From contig PBOG01000094.1 in NCBI GenBank assembly GCA_002724245.1, forward strand, positions 5,396 through 50,703: 45,308 nucleotides of DNA. Reading direction: 5' to 3'. The stretch is from Planctomycetaceae bacterium (lineage in GTDB: Bacteria; Planctomycetota; Planctomycetia; Pirellulales; Pirellulaceae). The notes under the pieces were generated by a model. The model did no database searches. It was given only the letters and a program-made list of their open reading frames with translations, and was not told where the DNA came from. This document shows, one piece after another, positions 9,020-15,793 of the stretch. How positions within the stretch are numbered: position 1 is the first letter of the stretch; each line of letters opens with the position of its first letter. A program made the position numbers and the translations under genes.

Positions 9020-10009
9020 TTACTGATCTGCCATGGAGACCGCCAGCCGAATCGCAGTCTTCATATCTTCCGGATCTGCCATGTTCTTTCCTGCGATATC
9101 AAAGGCCGTGCCGTGATCGACTGATGTCCGTATGATGGGTAAACCCAAGGTCACGTTCACCGTGTGTTCGAAGTCCAGTACTTTCATTGGAATATGGCCC
9201 TGATCGTGATACATCGCGACGACCAGATCGTATTTGCCGCGCACTGCCTGGACGAACAGCGTATCGGCCGGGAGAGGGCCGTCACATGCGATCCCCTGTT
9301 GCCGAGCGGCCTCGATAGCTGGTTGGATGAACTCGCTCTCTTCGATCCCAAACATGCCGTTTTCACCGGCATGTGGATTGAGTCCGCAGACTGCGATGCG
9401 AGGGGTGGGGAAACCTAGTGCGCGGACCGCTTCGGAACCGAGGACAATGGTGTCAAGAATTCGGCTGGTGGTTAGCTGCGTAGCTTGAGACAGGCTGCAA
9501 TGCGTGGAGACGTGTACCACGCGCAAGCGGTCATTGACAAGCAGCATCCGCGACTGATCGGCACCACACTGCTCGGCGATGTACTCGGTGTGGCCCACAA
9601 AAGAAGGCGTGCTGAGGGCAACCGCTTCTTTATTGATAGGAGCGGTGACGATCGCAATCGCTGCGCCTTGCTGACAGAGTTCGGTTGCACGGCGAACATA
9701 TTCGACTGCCGCCTGGCCACTTTTGGCACTGACTTCTGCGATTTTCCATTCCGTCGCGTCCAGGAATTGAGTATCCAGAACGACGGCACTCGCCTCGGGT
9801 GGCGCCGTGTCCAAATCGGTCACGATGGCATCGGGTTGGAATGCCAGCTCTGCTCCCAGCGATTTTGCCAGCCAGCCTTCCCCCACGACGATACAACGGG
9901 CCAACGAGCGAATACTGGGGTCAGTAAGTGCCTTGAATGTGACTTCAGGGCCAATACCGGCGGGGTCACCCATCGACAGGGCAATCGTAGGCAATCTCGA
10001 ATCAACCAT
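9020..10009 (-). CDS. pdxA: PdxA-family 4-phospho-hydroxy-acid dehydrogenase
   Basis: This 329-residue protein is a clear PdxA-family member: MGDPAGIGPEV at the N-terminus, IVTAPINKEA, GHTEYIAEQCG, CGLNPHAGENGMFG and the metal/phosphate motif YHDQGHIPMK. Classical PdxA oxidises 4-phosphohydroxy-L-threonine in vitamin B6 synthesis. A second group (PdxA2) oxidises and decarboxylates 4-phospho-threonate or -erythronate to dihydroxyacetone phosphate, working after a DUF1537 kinase. Such a kinase gene lies upstream on the same strand here, separated by 337 bases, so the catabolic role is at least as likely. Which group it belongs to needs a phylogeny. No pdxJ or other B6 gene is in the window. The family call is very firm and the physiological role uncertain. 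Confidence 0.93.
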   Translation of the reverse strand: MVDSRLPTIALSMGDPAGIGPEVTFKALTDPSIRSLARCIVVGEGWLAKSLGAELAFQPDAIVTDLDTAPPEASAVVLDTQFLDATEWKIAEVSAKSGQAAVEYVRRATELCQQGAAIAIVTAPINKEAVALSTPSFVGHTEYIAEQCGADQSRMLLVNDRLRVVHVSTHCSLSQATQLTTSRILDTIVLGSEAVRALGFPTPRIAVCGLNPHAGENGMFGIEESEFIQPAIEAARQQGIACDGPLPADTLFVQAVRGKYDLVVAMYHDQGHIPMKVLDFEHTVNVTLGLPIIRTSVDHGTAFDIAGKNMADPEDMKTAIRLAVSMADQ

Positions 10010-10346
10010 TTTCTGTCAGATTTCAATAGAGAGAGAACGCGCGTGCCTTTAATAACCAGCCCGATTCCAAAGCAGGCGGGTACGGTAGAATATCACTCGT
10101 TTACTATGGATGCGCGCTGTGTGGGGACTTTTCCGGGTGTGTGGCCGCGAAGCTGGCAGAACATAGACGGTATAGTGTGGCACCAGTGACGCGATCAGGC
10201 TTCCAGCGAGCACGCTGCATTACACTAATATTGTCTGCTTCTCTCGGCAACGGAACCCGGCACCCGGATTGCCTTTGGGCAGCGATGGAATTCAGTGGGT
10301 GTCAAACCTTTGCTGGGCGGTCCTGGGAGGTGGCTTTGGCTCTGCT
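10010..10346. other. Intergenic stretch without a convincing gene
   Basis: This 337-base stretch separates the DUF1537 kinase gene from the downstream pdxA on the minus strand. I found no recognisable protein or RNA in it. Short frames crossing it have no family-like composition. A TAGAAT hexamer on the plus strand at 10086-10091 is followed by a 27-codon frame starting at 10107, but no -35-like element or ribosome binding site supports it. The gap is long for an operon, so pdxA may have its own promoter. Confidence 0.5.
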
Positions 10347-11549
10347 TTAGAAGTTCTGGCAGAGGTCGTGGATGGCGATTTGAAGTGCCCGGCCGTTACC
10401 AAATCCTCCTGCCTTGGTGATGACGGGTGTGCCAGCCAGAATTCCGCCCCAGAGGATTCCTCGGGGCATCCCCGGTGTGACCTCTCGTTGCAACTCTATT
10501 TTTTCGACGGTCGCCAGCTCACAAATCAGTTGTGCTGTATCGCCACCAGAAAACACGACTCCAGCGGGTTTCCATGTTGCCGCGGTCGCCAGCAAGCTGC
10601 CAAGGTACTCCAGCTCCTGACGGCCATTCCAGTGGACCGGGACAATTACGTGCCGGCCTTTGTGCAGCGCGTATTCTAGTTCCTGAAGTGTCCATGTCTC
10701 TGCCACTGGTGTGACTGTAGCACCAGCGTCAAGCACGTTTTGCAGTTGATGATGGGTCGCCGGGTTTGTCGATCCAATAAACAGCAATACGTTTTCGTGG
10801 TGACCGGGTGTGCGCGTTGGTCCGATTCTTTGTGGGTCTGTGGGGGCGGACTCACGGGCCAAATGGTAGGCGAGTCCCGCAGAGCCGACAGCGAGGACCG
10901 ATTGGGACAATTGGTGGCAGGCTTTGCCAATCGTGGCCAGGTGCTGGTCGTCAACCGCATCGACTACGGCAAACTTCACCTCCCGCCGCATGCACTCCTG
11001 AAGCCTATTGACCAAGACCGGTCCACCGCAGGCGACGAGCGAACTATCGATCGTTTCGATCGTGGCTGAAACGCCACTGGTCAGCAGACTGGGCAAGTGG
11101 TTCTGGGAGGGTTCGCGCTGTTCACCTAATCGCAATTCGCCATTGATAATGCGGCGTCCCATTCTTGGAAAAGCGGGAGCGACAACGGCCAATCTCCGCT
11201 GCAAGCCGGAGAGAGCGGCCTCGATTTCGATTCTCAGGTTCCCTTTGAGTGTCGAATCGATTTTCTTGTAATACCCATGCACATGCTGGGTTACCAGTTG
11301 TTGCGATGTTTGATATACGCGTTCCGACGCAGTGTGCGGTGAGATCCCACGGCTGTAGGTGGGGATGACGATCACGTCATCGGATCTCTGTCCCGACAAT
11401 TTCCCATTGCAATAAACACCGGTTGTGAATCCATAACGCGTGAAGGCGCCACCGCAATCGCACGCGCCGGTCAAGTCATCGGCAATCACACCCCAGTGGG
11501 GTGTTTTCTGGACACTGTCGTGGCGCTGCGCTGGTTCCGACAATGACAT
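10347..11549 (-). CDS. Four-carbon acid sugar kinase (DUF1537 family)
   Basis: The 400-residue protein has the two-domain layout of DUF1537 kinases. The N-terminal domain carries GVIADDLTGACDCGGAF (acidic sugar-acid binding) and YKKIDSTLKGN. The C-terminal nucleotide-binding domain has VVFSGGDTAQLICE and ends with GTPVITKAGGFGN. The family phosphorylates four-carbon sugar acids such as D- and L-threonate or D-erythronate with ATP in the cytoplasm. It commonly partners with a PdxA-like dehydrogenase that yields dihydroxyacetone phosphate, and such a gene follows on the same strand. The dehydrogenase and isomerase needed for other variants of the pathway are not adjacent. The start at 11549 is preceded by only a weak ribosome binding site, and the HEAT-repeat gene ends 48 bases upstream. 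Confidence 0.88.
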   Translation of the reverse strand: MSLSEPAQRHDSVQKTPHWGVIADDLTGACDCGGAFTRYGFTTGVYCNGKLSGQRSDDVIVIPTYSRGISPHTASERVYQTSQQLVTQHVHGYYKKIDSTLKGNLRIEIEAALSGLQRRLAVVAPAFPRMGRRIINGELRLGEQREPSQNHLPSLLTSGVSATIETIDSSLVACGGPVLVNRLQECMRREVKFAVVDAVDDQHLATIGKACHQLSQSVLAVGSAGLAYHLARESAPTDPQRIGPTRTPGHHENVLLFIGSTNPATHHQLQNVLDAGATVTPVAETWTLQELEYALHKGRHVIVPVHWNGRQELEYLGSLLATAATWKPAGVVFSGGDTAQLICELATVEKIELQREVTPGMPRGILWGGILAGTPVITKAGGFGNGRALQIAIHDLCQNF

Positions 11550-11597
11550 GGAATTGGTGCGAAGTCGCGATCCTTCGCTCCGCCGACCTGAGGATGG

Positions 11598-12557
11598 TCA
11601 GGGAGCAGTAGAATCTTCGTTTGCGGGTTTGGGCAATTGATCTGGGGCAAGTGTCTGCAGCGCGGTTCGAGCGGCCTGCTGCACGATCGATTCGGGGTCT
11701 TCAAGTAATTTGAGTACAGCGGGCACGGCCGGTTTTGCAGCAGGCCCGATTTGCCCCAGCGAGCGGACTGCGTCGCGTCGTACTCGTGTGGCGGTATCCG
11801 TTAAAACTGCCACCAGCGCAGGGACCGATGCTGCGGCTGCCGGACCGATGTCTCCCAGCGCTTCCGCCGAATGTTCGCGCACGGTTGCCTCGTCATCCTG
11901 CAAGTGTTCGACCAGCAGAGGGACCGTACTGACGGCGTTTTCTCGTACTTTGCCAATGGTTCGGGCAGCGTTCCAGCGGATTTCTGTGGGCAGTGATCGA
12001 TCACGCAGCACCTTGCTGAGTTCTGTCAGCGCGGGCTGTGCCTCACCACCGTACTCGCTCAAGGCCCGTAAGACTTCCACCGAGCGTTCACGTTGCAGCA
12101 GATCCAGCAGAGCAGGGATTCCCTGGGACGCGGGGACCCCAACCGCAGGTACTGCTCCGGCGGCAATACGTCTCAAGTAGACATCCGAGTCTGACAGTGC
12201 ACTGATGACATCTTCGCCTGCCTCGGCAGCCTCTTCACCGATGGCTGTCAGAATTTCGGCCGCAGCACAACGACTGGTTGAAGTATCCCAATTGGCTGTT
12301 GAGCGTGCTACGAGGAGAGTGCGTAATACTTCGGTTGCAGATCGACGACCAGCGGCCAACTCCGCACGTGTGGTTTCTATCACGACGGGATCACTGCTTT
12401 GCAGTTGTCGTTGCCAGTAGTGGACAGGGTAACCTTGAAAGAACGCTTCACCCTGCAGGCGGCCGCGTAAACGCCCACCAGGCTCCAGCCACAACGCGAC
12501 CAGGCCGATTGCCAGAACACACAGGACGAAAAGTTGTTTCTGTTTTGTTTGCATCAA
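11598..12557 (-). CDS. Membrane-anchored HEAT-repeat protein
   Basis: This 319-residue protein starts with an uncleaved-looking hydrophobic segment (KQLFVLCVLAIGLVALWL) and then a linker. From about residue 80 to the C-terminus it has tandem HEAT/PBS-lyase-type helical repeats of about 35-40 residues, best seen as EHSAEALGDIGPAAAASVPA and RRDAVRSLGQIGPAAKPAVP. Such repeats make a protein-binding solenoid; no enzymatic residues are seen. Its start codon overlaps the stop of the upstream DUF1559 gene in an ATGA arrangement (12554-12557), which points to translational coupling. A role beside the pseudopilin-like protein at the cell envelope is inferred from the coupling and the anchor, not from family knowledge. 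Confidence 0.82.
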   Translation of the reverse strand: MMQTKQKQLFVLCVLAIGLVALWLEPGGRLRGRLQGEAFFQGYPVHYWQRQLQSSDPVVIETTRAELAAGRRSATEVLRTLLVARSTANWDTSTSRCAAAEILTAIGEEAAEAGEDVISALSDSDVYLRRIAAGAVPAVGVPASQGIPALLDLLQRERSVEVLRALSEYGGEAQPALTELSKVLRDRSLPTEIRWNAARTIGKVRENAVSTVPLLVEHLQDDEATVREHSAEALGDIGPAAAASVPALVAVLTDTATRVRRDAVRSLGQIGPAAKPAVPAVLKLLEDPESIVQQAARTALQTLAPDQLPKPANEDSTAP

Positions 12558-13483
12558 AGACCGGCGTCGGAAATGGGCTCATTGCCTCGGATGGTGACCA
12601 TTCTACAGGTTTCACGAATTCCCAGGTGCTTGGGAAGAAAACGGAGCGAACCATCCGCCATGGCAACATTGGCGCCGCCTGGATGGAAGGCAAAGATCTC
12701 TCGATCATTGGTACAATTCACGCCACACCTCCCCGGTGAAAAGGAACCGTCCTCGGTCACTCCGTGAATACTGAAAGCGTTGCGTGCGTCACCCCATCCG
12801 GCTCCGCGAATCCGTACTTGTGGAAGGAAACGACCATCTACCCACAAGTGCGGCCGGCCAGCTGCTTCTGTAAGCAGCAAGGAATAGGACAGTCCATCTT
12901 TAATGTCGCTGAAGCGTGTCATTTGATTACTACTCATGGCGCCACGGAAATTCGAGATCTTGTCGCAGAATCCACTCTGAGACAGGCTGCGGTCGACCCG
13001 CATGATCGGCACGTAGTCCCCCGGTGCAGTTTGCCAATTCTGATAGCCTCCGCTGGAAAACTGGTCGTGGTGGCGCACGGGGGCTGAGGCACACAGAAAG
13101 ATTGACAGACTGGTCTGCACGACGGCGGCATTGACCGGATCTCGGAAGTCGTGGTGCAGTGAATATTCTTTGTACAGGTTGTTTTGCTCGAGATAGGGAA
13201 GGTTGAAAATAGCCCAACTGTGTTCCACCTGGCGGCGGATTTTTAGTCGTGGAAATGGTCCCAGTACTCGCGCCGGAGGCAGTGCTCTAAAAGTGTTGTG
13301 GAACTGGTGAAGTCCCAATGCCAGATTCCGCAAATTGTTCGCACAGGTTGCCCGCCGACCACTCTCCCGTGCCATTTGCACGGCAGGCAATAGCAGCGCA
13401 GTGAGCATTCCGATGATCGCGATAACCACAAGTAACTCAACGAGAGTGAAAGCGGTACGTCGGCAGGCAGATCGCTTGTCCAT
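12554..13483 (-). CDS. DUF1559 pseudopilin-like protein with prepilin signal
   Basis: A typical 309-residue planctomycete DUF1559 protein. The N-terminus is a type IV prepilin signal: a short basic leader, then AFTLVELLVVIAIIGML with the conserved Glu five residues after the cleavage site, then a hydrophobic helix. The family segment RRATCANNLRNLALGLHQFHN follows. The C-terminal H-x9-DG motif is visible as FHPGGANVAMADGSLRF. These proteins are expected to be processed by prepilin peptidase and displayed or assembled at the envelope. They occur in large paralogous sets in planctomycetes, and individual functions are unknown. The upstream lipoprotein-like gene ends 6 bases before the start and the HEAT gene overlaps its end, so the three form a compact operon. 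Confidence 0.93.
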   Translation of the reverse strand: MDKRSACRRTAFTLVELLVVIAIIGMLTALLLPAVQMARESGRRATCANNLRNLALGLHQFHNTFRALPPARVLGPFPRLKIRRQVEHSWAIFNLPYLEQNNLYKEYSLHHDFRDPVNAAVVQTSLSIFLCASAPVRHHDQFSSGGYQNWQTAPGDYVPIMRVDRSLSQSGFCDKISNFRGAMSSNQMTRFSDIKDGLSYSLLLTEAAGRPHLWVDGRFLPQVRIRGAGWGDARNAFSIHGVTEDGSFSPGRCGVNCTNDREIFAFHPGGANVAMADGSLRFLPKHLGIRETCRMVTIRGNEPISDAGL

Positions 13484-13489
13484 GGGCGC

Positions 13490-13963
13490 CTATTCGCTGG
13501 TGAGATGAAAGGCTTTCAACGTGTTGTTACCAGCAACAATCGTGGCGTGCAATCCAGATTGTTTGGGGTCCAGATAATGACGGGGTACCAGGAGTTCTCC
13601 CGGATCGTCTTCGTCGCTTTGCTTGCGCCACAAAACCGTGACTGCGTATTTGCCCACGGGTGCGCCGTCGTGTCGCGAGTGAGTACTGAGTTGATAATGT
13701 GCATTCTTGTCGACAAATCCTCGCGGTTGTGGAGCGTTTGTGGGGTTGTCGTGAAGTGCGTGAAGTACCACGAGTGCCCCCTCGGCCGGTTGCGAGTCGA
13801 CGTAGACCCGCCCCTGGACTGGATAAAGAGGAATCTGATTTTCGTGTTGGCACGCGCAACAGATTGTCAAAACCATGCCGAGAACAAGCAACAGGCATTG
13901 GTGAGTGCTGCTGTAATGGTATTGGCTGGAACAATGCCTTGCAGGATGGTCAGAAGAGGCCAT
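13490..13963 (-). CDS. Probable lipoprotein with carboxypeptidase-regulatory-like fold
   Basis: A 157-residue product with an N-terminal hydrophobic stretch (CLLLVLGMVLTICCACQ) that ends in cysteines resembling, but not perfectly matching, a lipobox. The remainder (QGRVYVDSQPAEGALVVLHA, then GAPVGKYAVTVLWR) has the pattern of the small carboxypeptidase-regulatory-like beta sandwich. In planctomycetes such small lipoproteins are frequently found directly beside DUF1559 genes, as here, with a 6-base gap. The combination suggests a secreted partner of the pseudopilin-like protein. The start at 13963 is the first in-frame ATG; an internal methionine in the hydrophobic stretch would truncate the signal, so the upstream one is preferred. 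Confidence 0.72.
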   Translation of the reverse strand: MASSDHPARHCSSQYHYSSTHQCLLLVLGMVLTICCACQHENQIPLYPVQGRVYVDSQPAEGALVVLHALHDNPTNAPQPRGFVDKNAHYQLSTHSRHDGAPVGKYAVTVLWRKQSDEDDPGELLVPRHYLDPKQSGLHATIVAGNNTLKAFHLTSE

Positions 13964-14011
13964 AACACCGATTGTCGGGTGGGGTGAGCGAAAGAATGGT
14001 CTACCGATTTG

Positions 14012-14043
14012 GCCGACACCCTCTGGCCAGCAGAGGGTGCGGC
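14012..14043. repeat. Strong inverted repeat between divergent genes
   Basis: CACCCTCTG (14017-14025) and CAGAGGGTG (14031-14039) form a perfect 9-bp stem around a 5-base loop, extended by a further GCC/GGC pairing after a small internal loop. It lies about 50 bases upstream of the lipoprotein-like gene (minus) and about 170 bases upstream of the gene at 14214 (plus). No T-run follows on either strand, so a leader hairpin or an operator is more likely than an intrinsic terminator. Confidence 0.55.
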
Positions 14044-14213
14044 AGAAGTCCTCAAGAGACCAAATTTCAGTCTACTAGAGGTTTCCAAATCGAACAAGAA
14101 AAGTCGCTTTTGCAGTGTGATTCGGGAAGCCGATAGTCGCTACGATCGCTATAGTGCGTGTGACGCAGCCTGGGTGCTGCGCAGGTTCCTGGAATGGAAG
14201 GGGCGGGCGCAAG

Positions 14214-14606
14214 ATGAGCGACAGTCTACAGCGCGAACTGATTCAACGTACAGGTGAATTGCTGGAGGCGATTTGTTCCGGTGATTGGCAGGCCTACGAA
14301 GCGATCTGTGATCCCGGTTTGACTGCGTTTGAACCTGAAGCGCGTGGTCAATTGGTTGAAGGGATGGAGTTCCATCGTTTTTATTTTGACCTGGGGGGAC
14401 ATTTAGGGAAACACGTGAACACCATGGTAGCACCGCATGTGCGCATCCTGGGACCTGACGTTGCAGTCGTCAGTTACGTGCGACTCGTACAGCAGACCTT
14501 AGTGGACGGTACTCCAGAGACCAAGCGGTATGACGAAACCCGCATCTGGGAGCGTCAACAGGGTGTGTGGCGGCACGTTCATTTTCACCGTTCTAGGAAC
14601 GACTAG
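14214..14606 (+). CDS. CaMKII-association-domain protein (SnoaL-like fold)
   Basis: This 130-residue protein matches the association domain first known from calcium/calmodulin-dependent kinase II, here as a stand-alone bacterial protein. Characteristic segments are the N-terminal helix LLEAICSGDWQAYEAICDP, then LTAFEPEARGQLVEGMEFHR, and the C-terminal strands KRYDETRIWERQQG and WRHVHFHRS. The fold is a cone-shaped NTF2/SnoaL-like barrel that forms oligomers; bacterial members have no demonstrated common reaction. The ATG at 14214 is preceded by GGAAGGGG at a plausible distance, so it is chosen over the longer frame from 14154. It is convergent with the ABC ATPase gene, and nothing nearby explains its role. 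Confidence 0.85.
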   Translation: MSDSLQRELIQRTGELLEAICSGDWQAYEAICDPGLTAFEPEARGQLVEGMEFHRFYFDLGGHLGKHVNTMVAPHVRILGPDVAVVSYVRLVQQTLVDGTPETKRYDETRIWERQQGVWRHVHFHRSRND

Positions 14607-14652
14607 CGTGGCCGCGTTGATGGGCTGGTGTTCGATACGCGGGTTCGTGGAA

Positions 14653-15672
14653 TCAAGCGGTTTCTGAATTCTCGTCGCTTGACTCTGCGTCGTTTGCCTT
14701 TGCGGCGTTTGATTCTGCGGCGTCTGCTCGCGTAACTGACAGGAAAGCGTCTTCCAGATCGGTTTGCAGTTCGCGAAATTGTGTGACGGGGATTCCATTC
14801 TGGACCAAAGCCGCCAGCAGATCGCCCAACACGGTTTCATCCTTGGCAGTCCGAAATCGCACGACCGATTCGGTCTTGGAGGGCGTGACTTCAGCACCTT
14901 CTTCGAGATGCTCCCGGACCAATGTTGTGGCAAGATCCAGTGATTCTACTGAGCTCAATTGGGCCTCTAGAAATCGATTGCGACTGATTTGGCGCGCGAT
15001 TTCAGCCAACGTTCCAAAGGCACGCAACTTGCCACTACTGATGATCGCAACCTGATCGCAGATGCGGGATAGCTCCGGCAATATATGGCTGGTTACGATC
15101 AGAGTTTTTTGCATCTTTGCTAATTGCAGCAGTAAATCACGCATTTCCACGCGCGCCTCTGGGTCCAGCCCATTGGCAGGTTCGTCGAGGATCAGTACTT
15201 CCGGATCGTGTACCAGAGTCCGCGCGATCCCAATTCGTTGTTGCATTCCATGGCTCAACGCTTCCACATAACGATCACGCATGTAGGTGGACTTGGTGAT
15301 TTCCATGACAGCTTCGATGCGCCGCTTGCGCTTGAACGCTGAAATCCCAAAGGCGGCGGCAAAAAAGTCGAGGTATTCATAGACCCGCATGTTGTCGTAG
15401 GAACCGAATCGGTCGGGCATGTAGCCGACCAGACGTTTAATGCGTCGCGCCTCGCGGTAACAATCAACCCCGGCGATCGAAGCACTACCGGCAGTGGGGC
15501 GGGCCATCCCCACCAACATCTTGATGGCGGTGGTTTTGCCAGCGCCGTTAGGACCAATCAACCCCAGGATGTTGCCGCGATTGACGTTCAGGGAAAGGCT
15601 GTCGAGGGCCGTGAATTCACCGTAACGCTTGGTCAGATTATTCGTAACAACTACCGAGTCTTCGTTACTCAC
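14653..15672 (-). CDS. ABC transporter ATP-binding protein
   Basis: A 339-residue ABC ATPase of the ABC-2/drug-export type. Walker A is GPNGAGKTT (40-48), the signature is ALSHGMQQR (with His where Gly is usual), Walker B is VLILDEP (159-165) followed by ANGLDPEAR, and the switch histidine is in TSHILPEL. The C-terminal 100 residues resemble the extension found in exporters of this class and end in a low-complexity acidic/alanine tail. It should drive export or an envelope process from the cytoplasmic side of the membrane. No ABC-2 permease gene is adjacent. The only linked gene is the large membrane-anchored protein upstream on the same strand, 121 bases away. Confidence 0.92.
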   Translation of the reverse strand: MSNEDSVVVTNNLTKRYGEFTALDSLSLNVNRGNILGLIGPNGAGKTTAIKMLVGMARPTAGSASIAGVDCYREARRIKRLVGYMPDRFGSYDNMRVYEYLDFFAAAFGISAFKRKRRIEAVMEITKSTYMRDRYVEALSHGMQQRIGIARTLVHDPEVLILDEPANGLDPEARVEMRDLLLQLAKMQKTLIVTSHILPELSRICDQVAIISSGKLRAFGTLAEIARQISRNRFLEAQLSSVESLDLATTLVREHLEEGAEVTPSKTESVVRFRTAKDETVLGDLLAALVQNGIPVTQFRELQTDLEDAFLSVTRADAAESNAAKANDAESSDENSETA

Positions 15673-15736
15673 ATGAATCTCCCGCTACCGGATGCCTGTT
15701 GTGTGGGGTGTTCATTCGTTGTGGTGAACACACGTT

Positions 15737-15768
15737 TTAGTCAAACATGGTCTTAGTCAAACATGGTC
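15737..15768. repeat. 16-bp perfect tandem duplication
   Basis: The 16-base unit TTAGTCAAACATGGTC occurs twice head-to-tail (15737-15752 and 15753-15768) in the 121-base gap between the large membrane-anchored gene and the ABC ATPase gene. Read on the minus strand, each copy contains ATG TTT GAC TAA, a three-codon minimal frame. It may be a recent slippage duplication. Confidence 0.8.
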
Positions 15769-15793
15769 ACCCGTTCGATTAGATCTTCCTGAT

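Noticed and set aside
10086-10190. TAGAAT box followed by a 27-codon frame in the pdxA/DUF1537 gap
   Set aside because: There is no -35 element, no ribosome binding site and no similarity to support a small gene.
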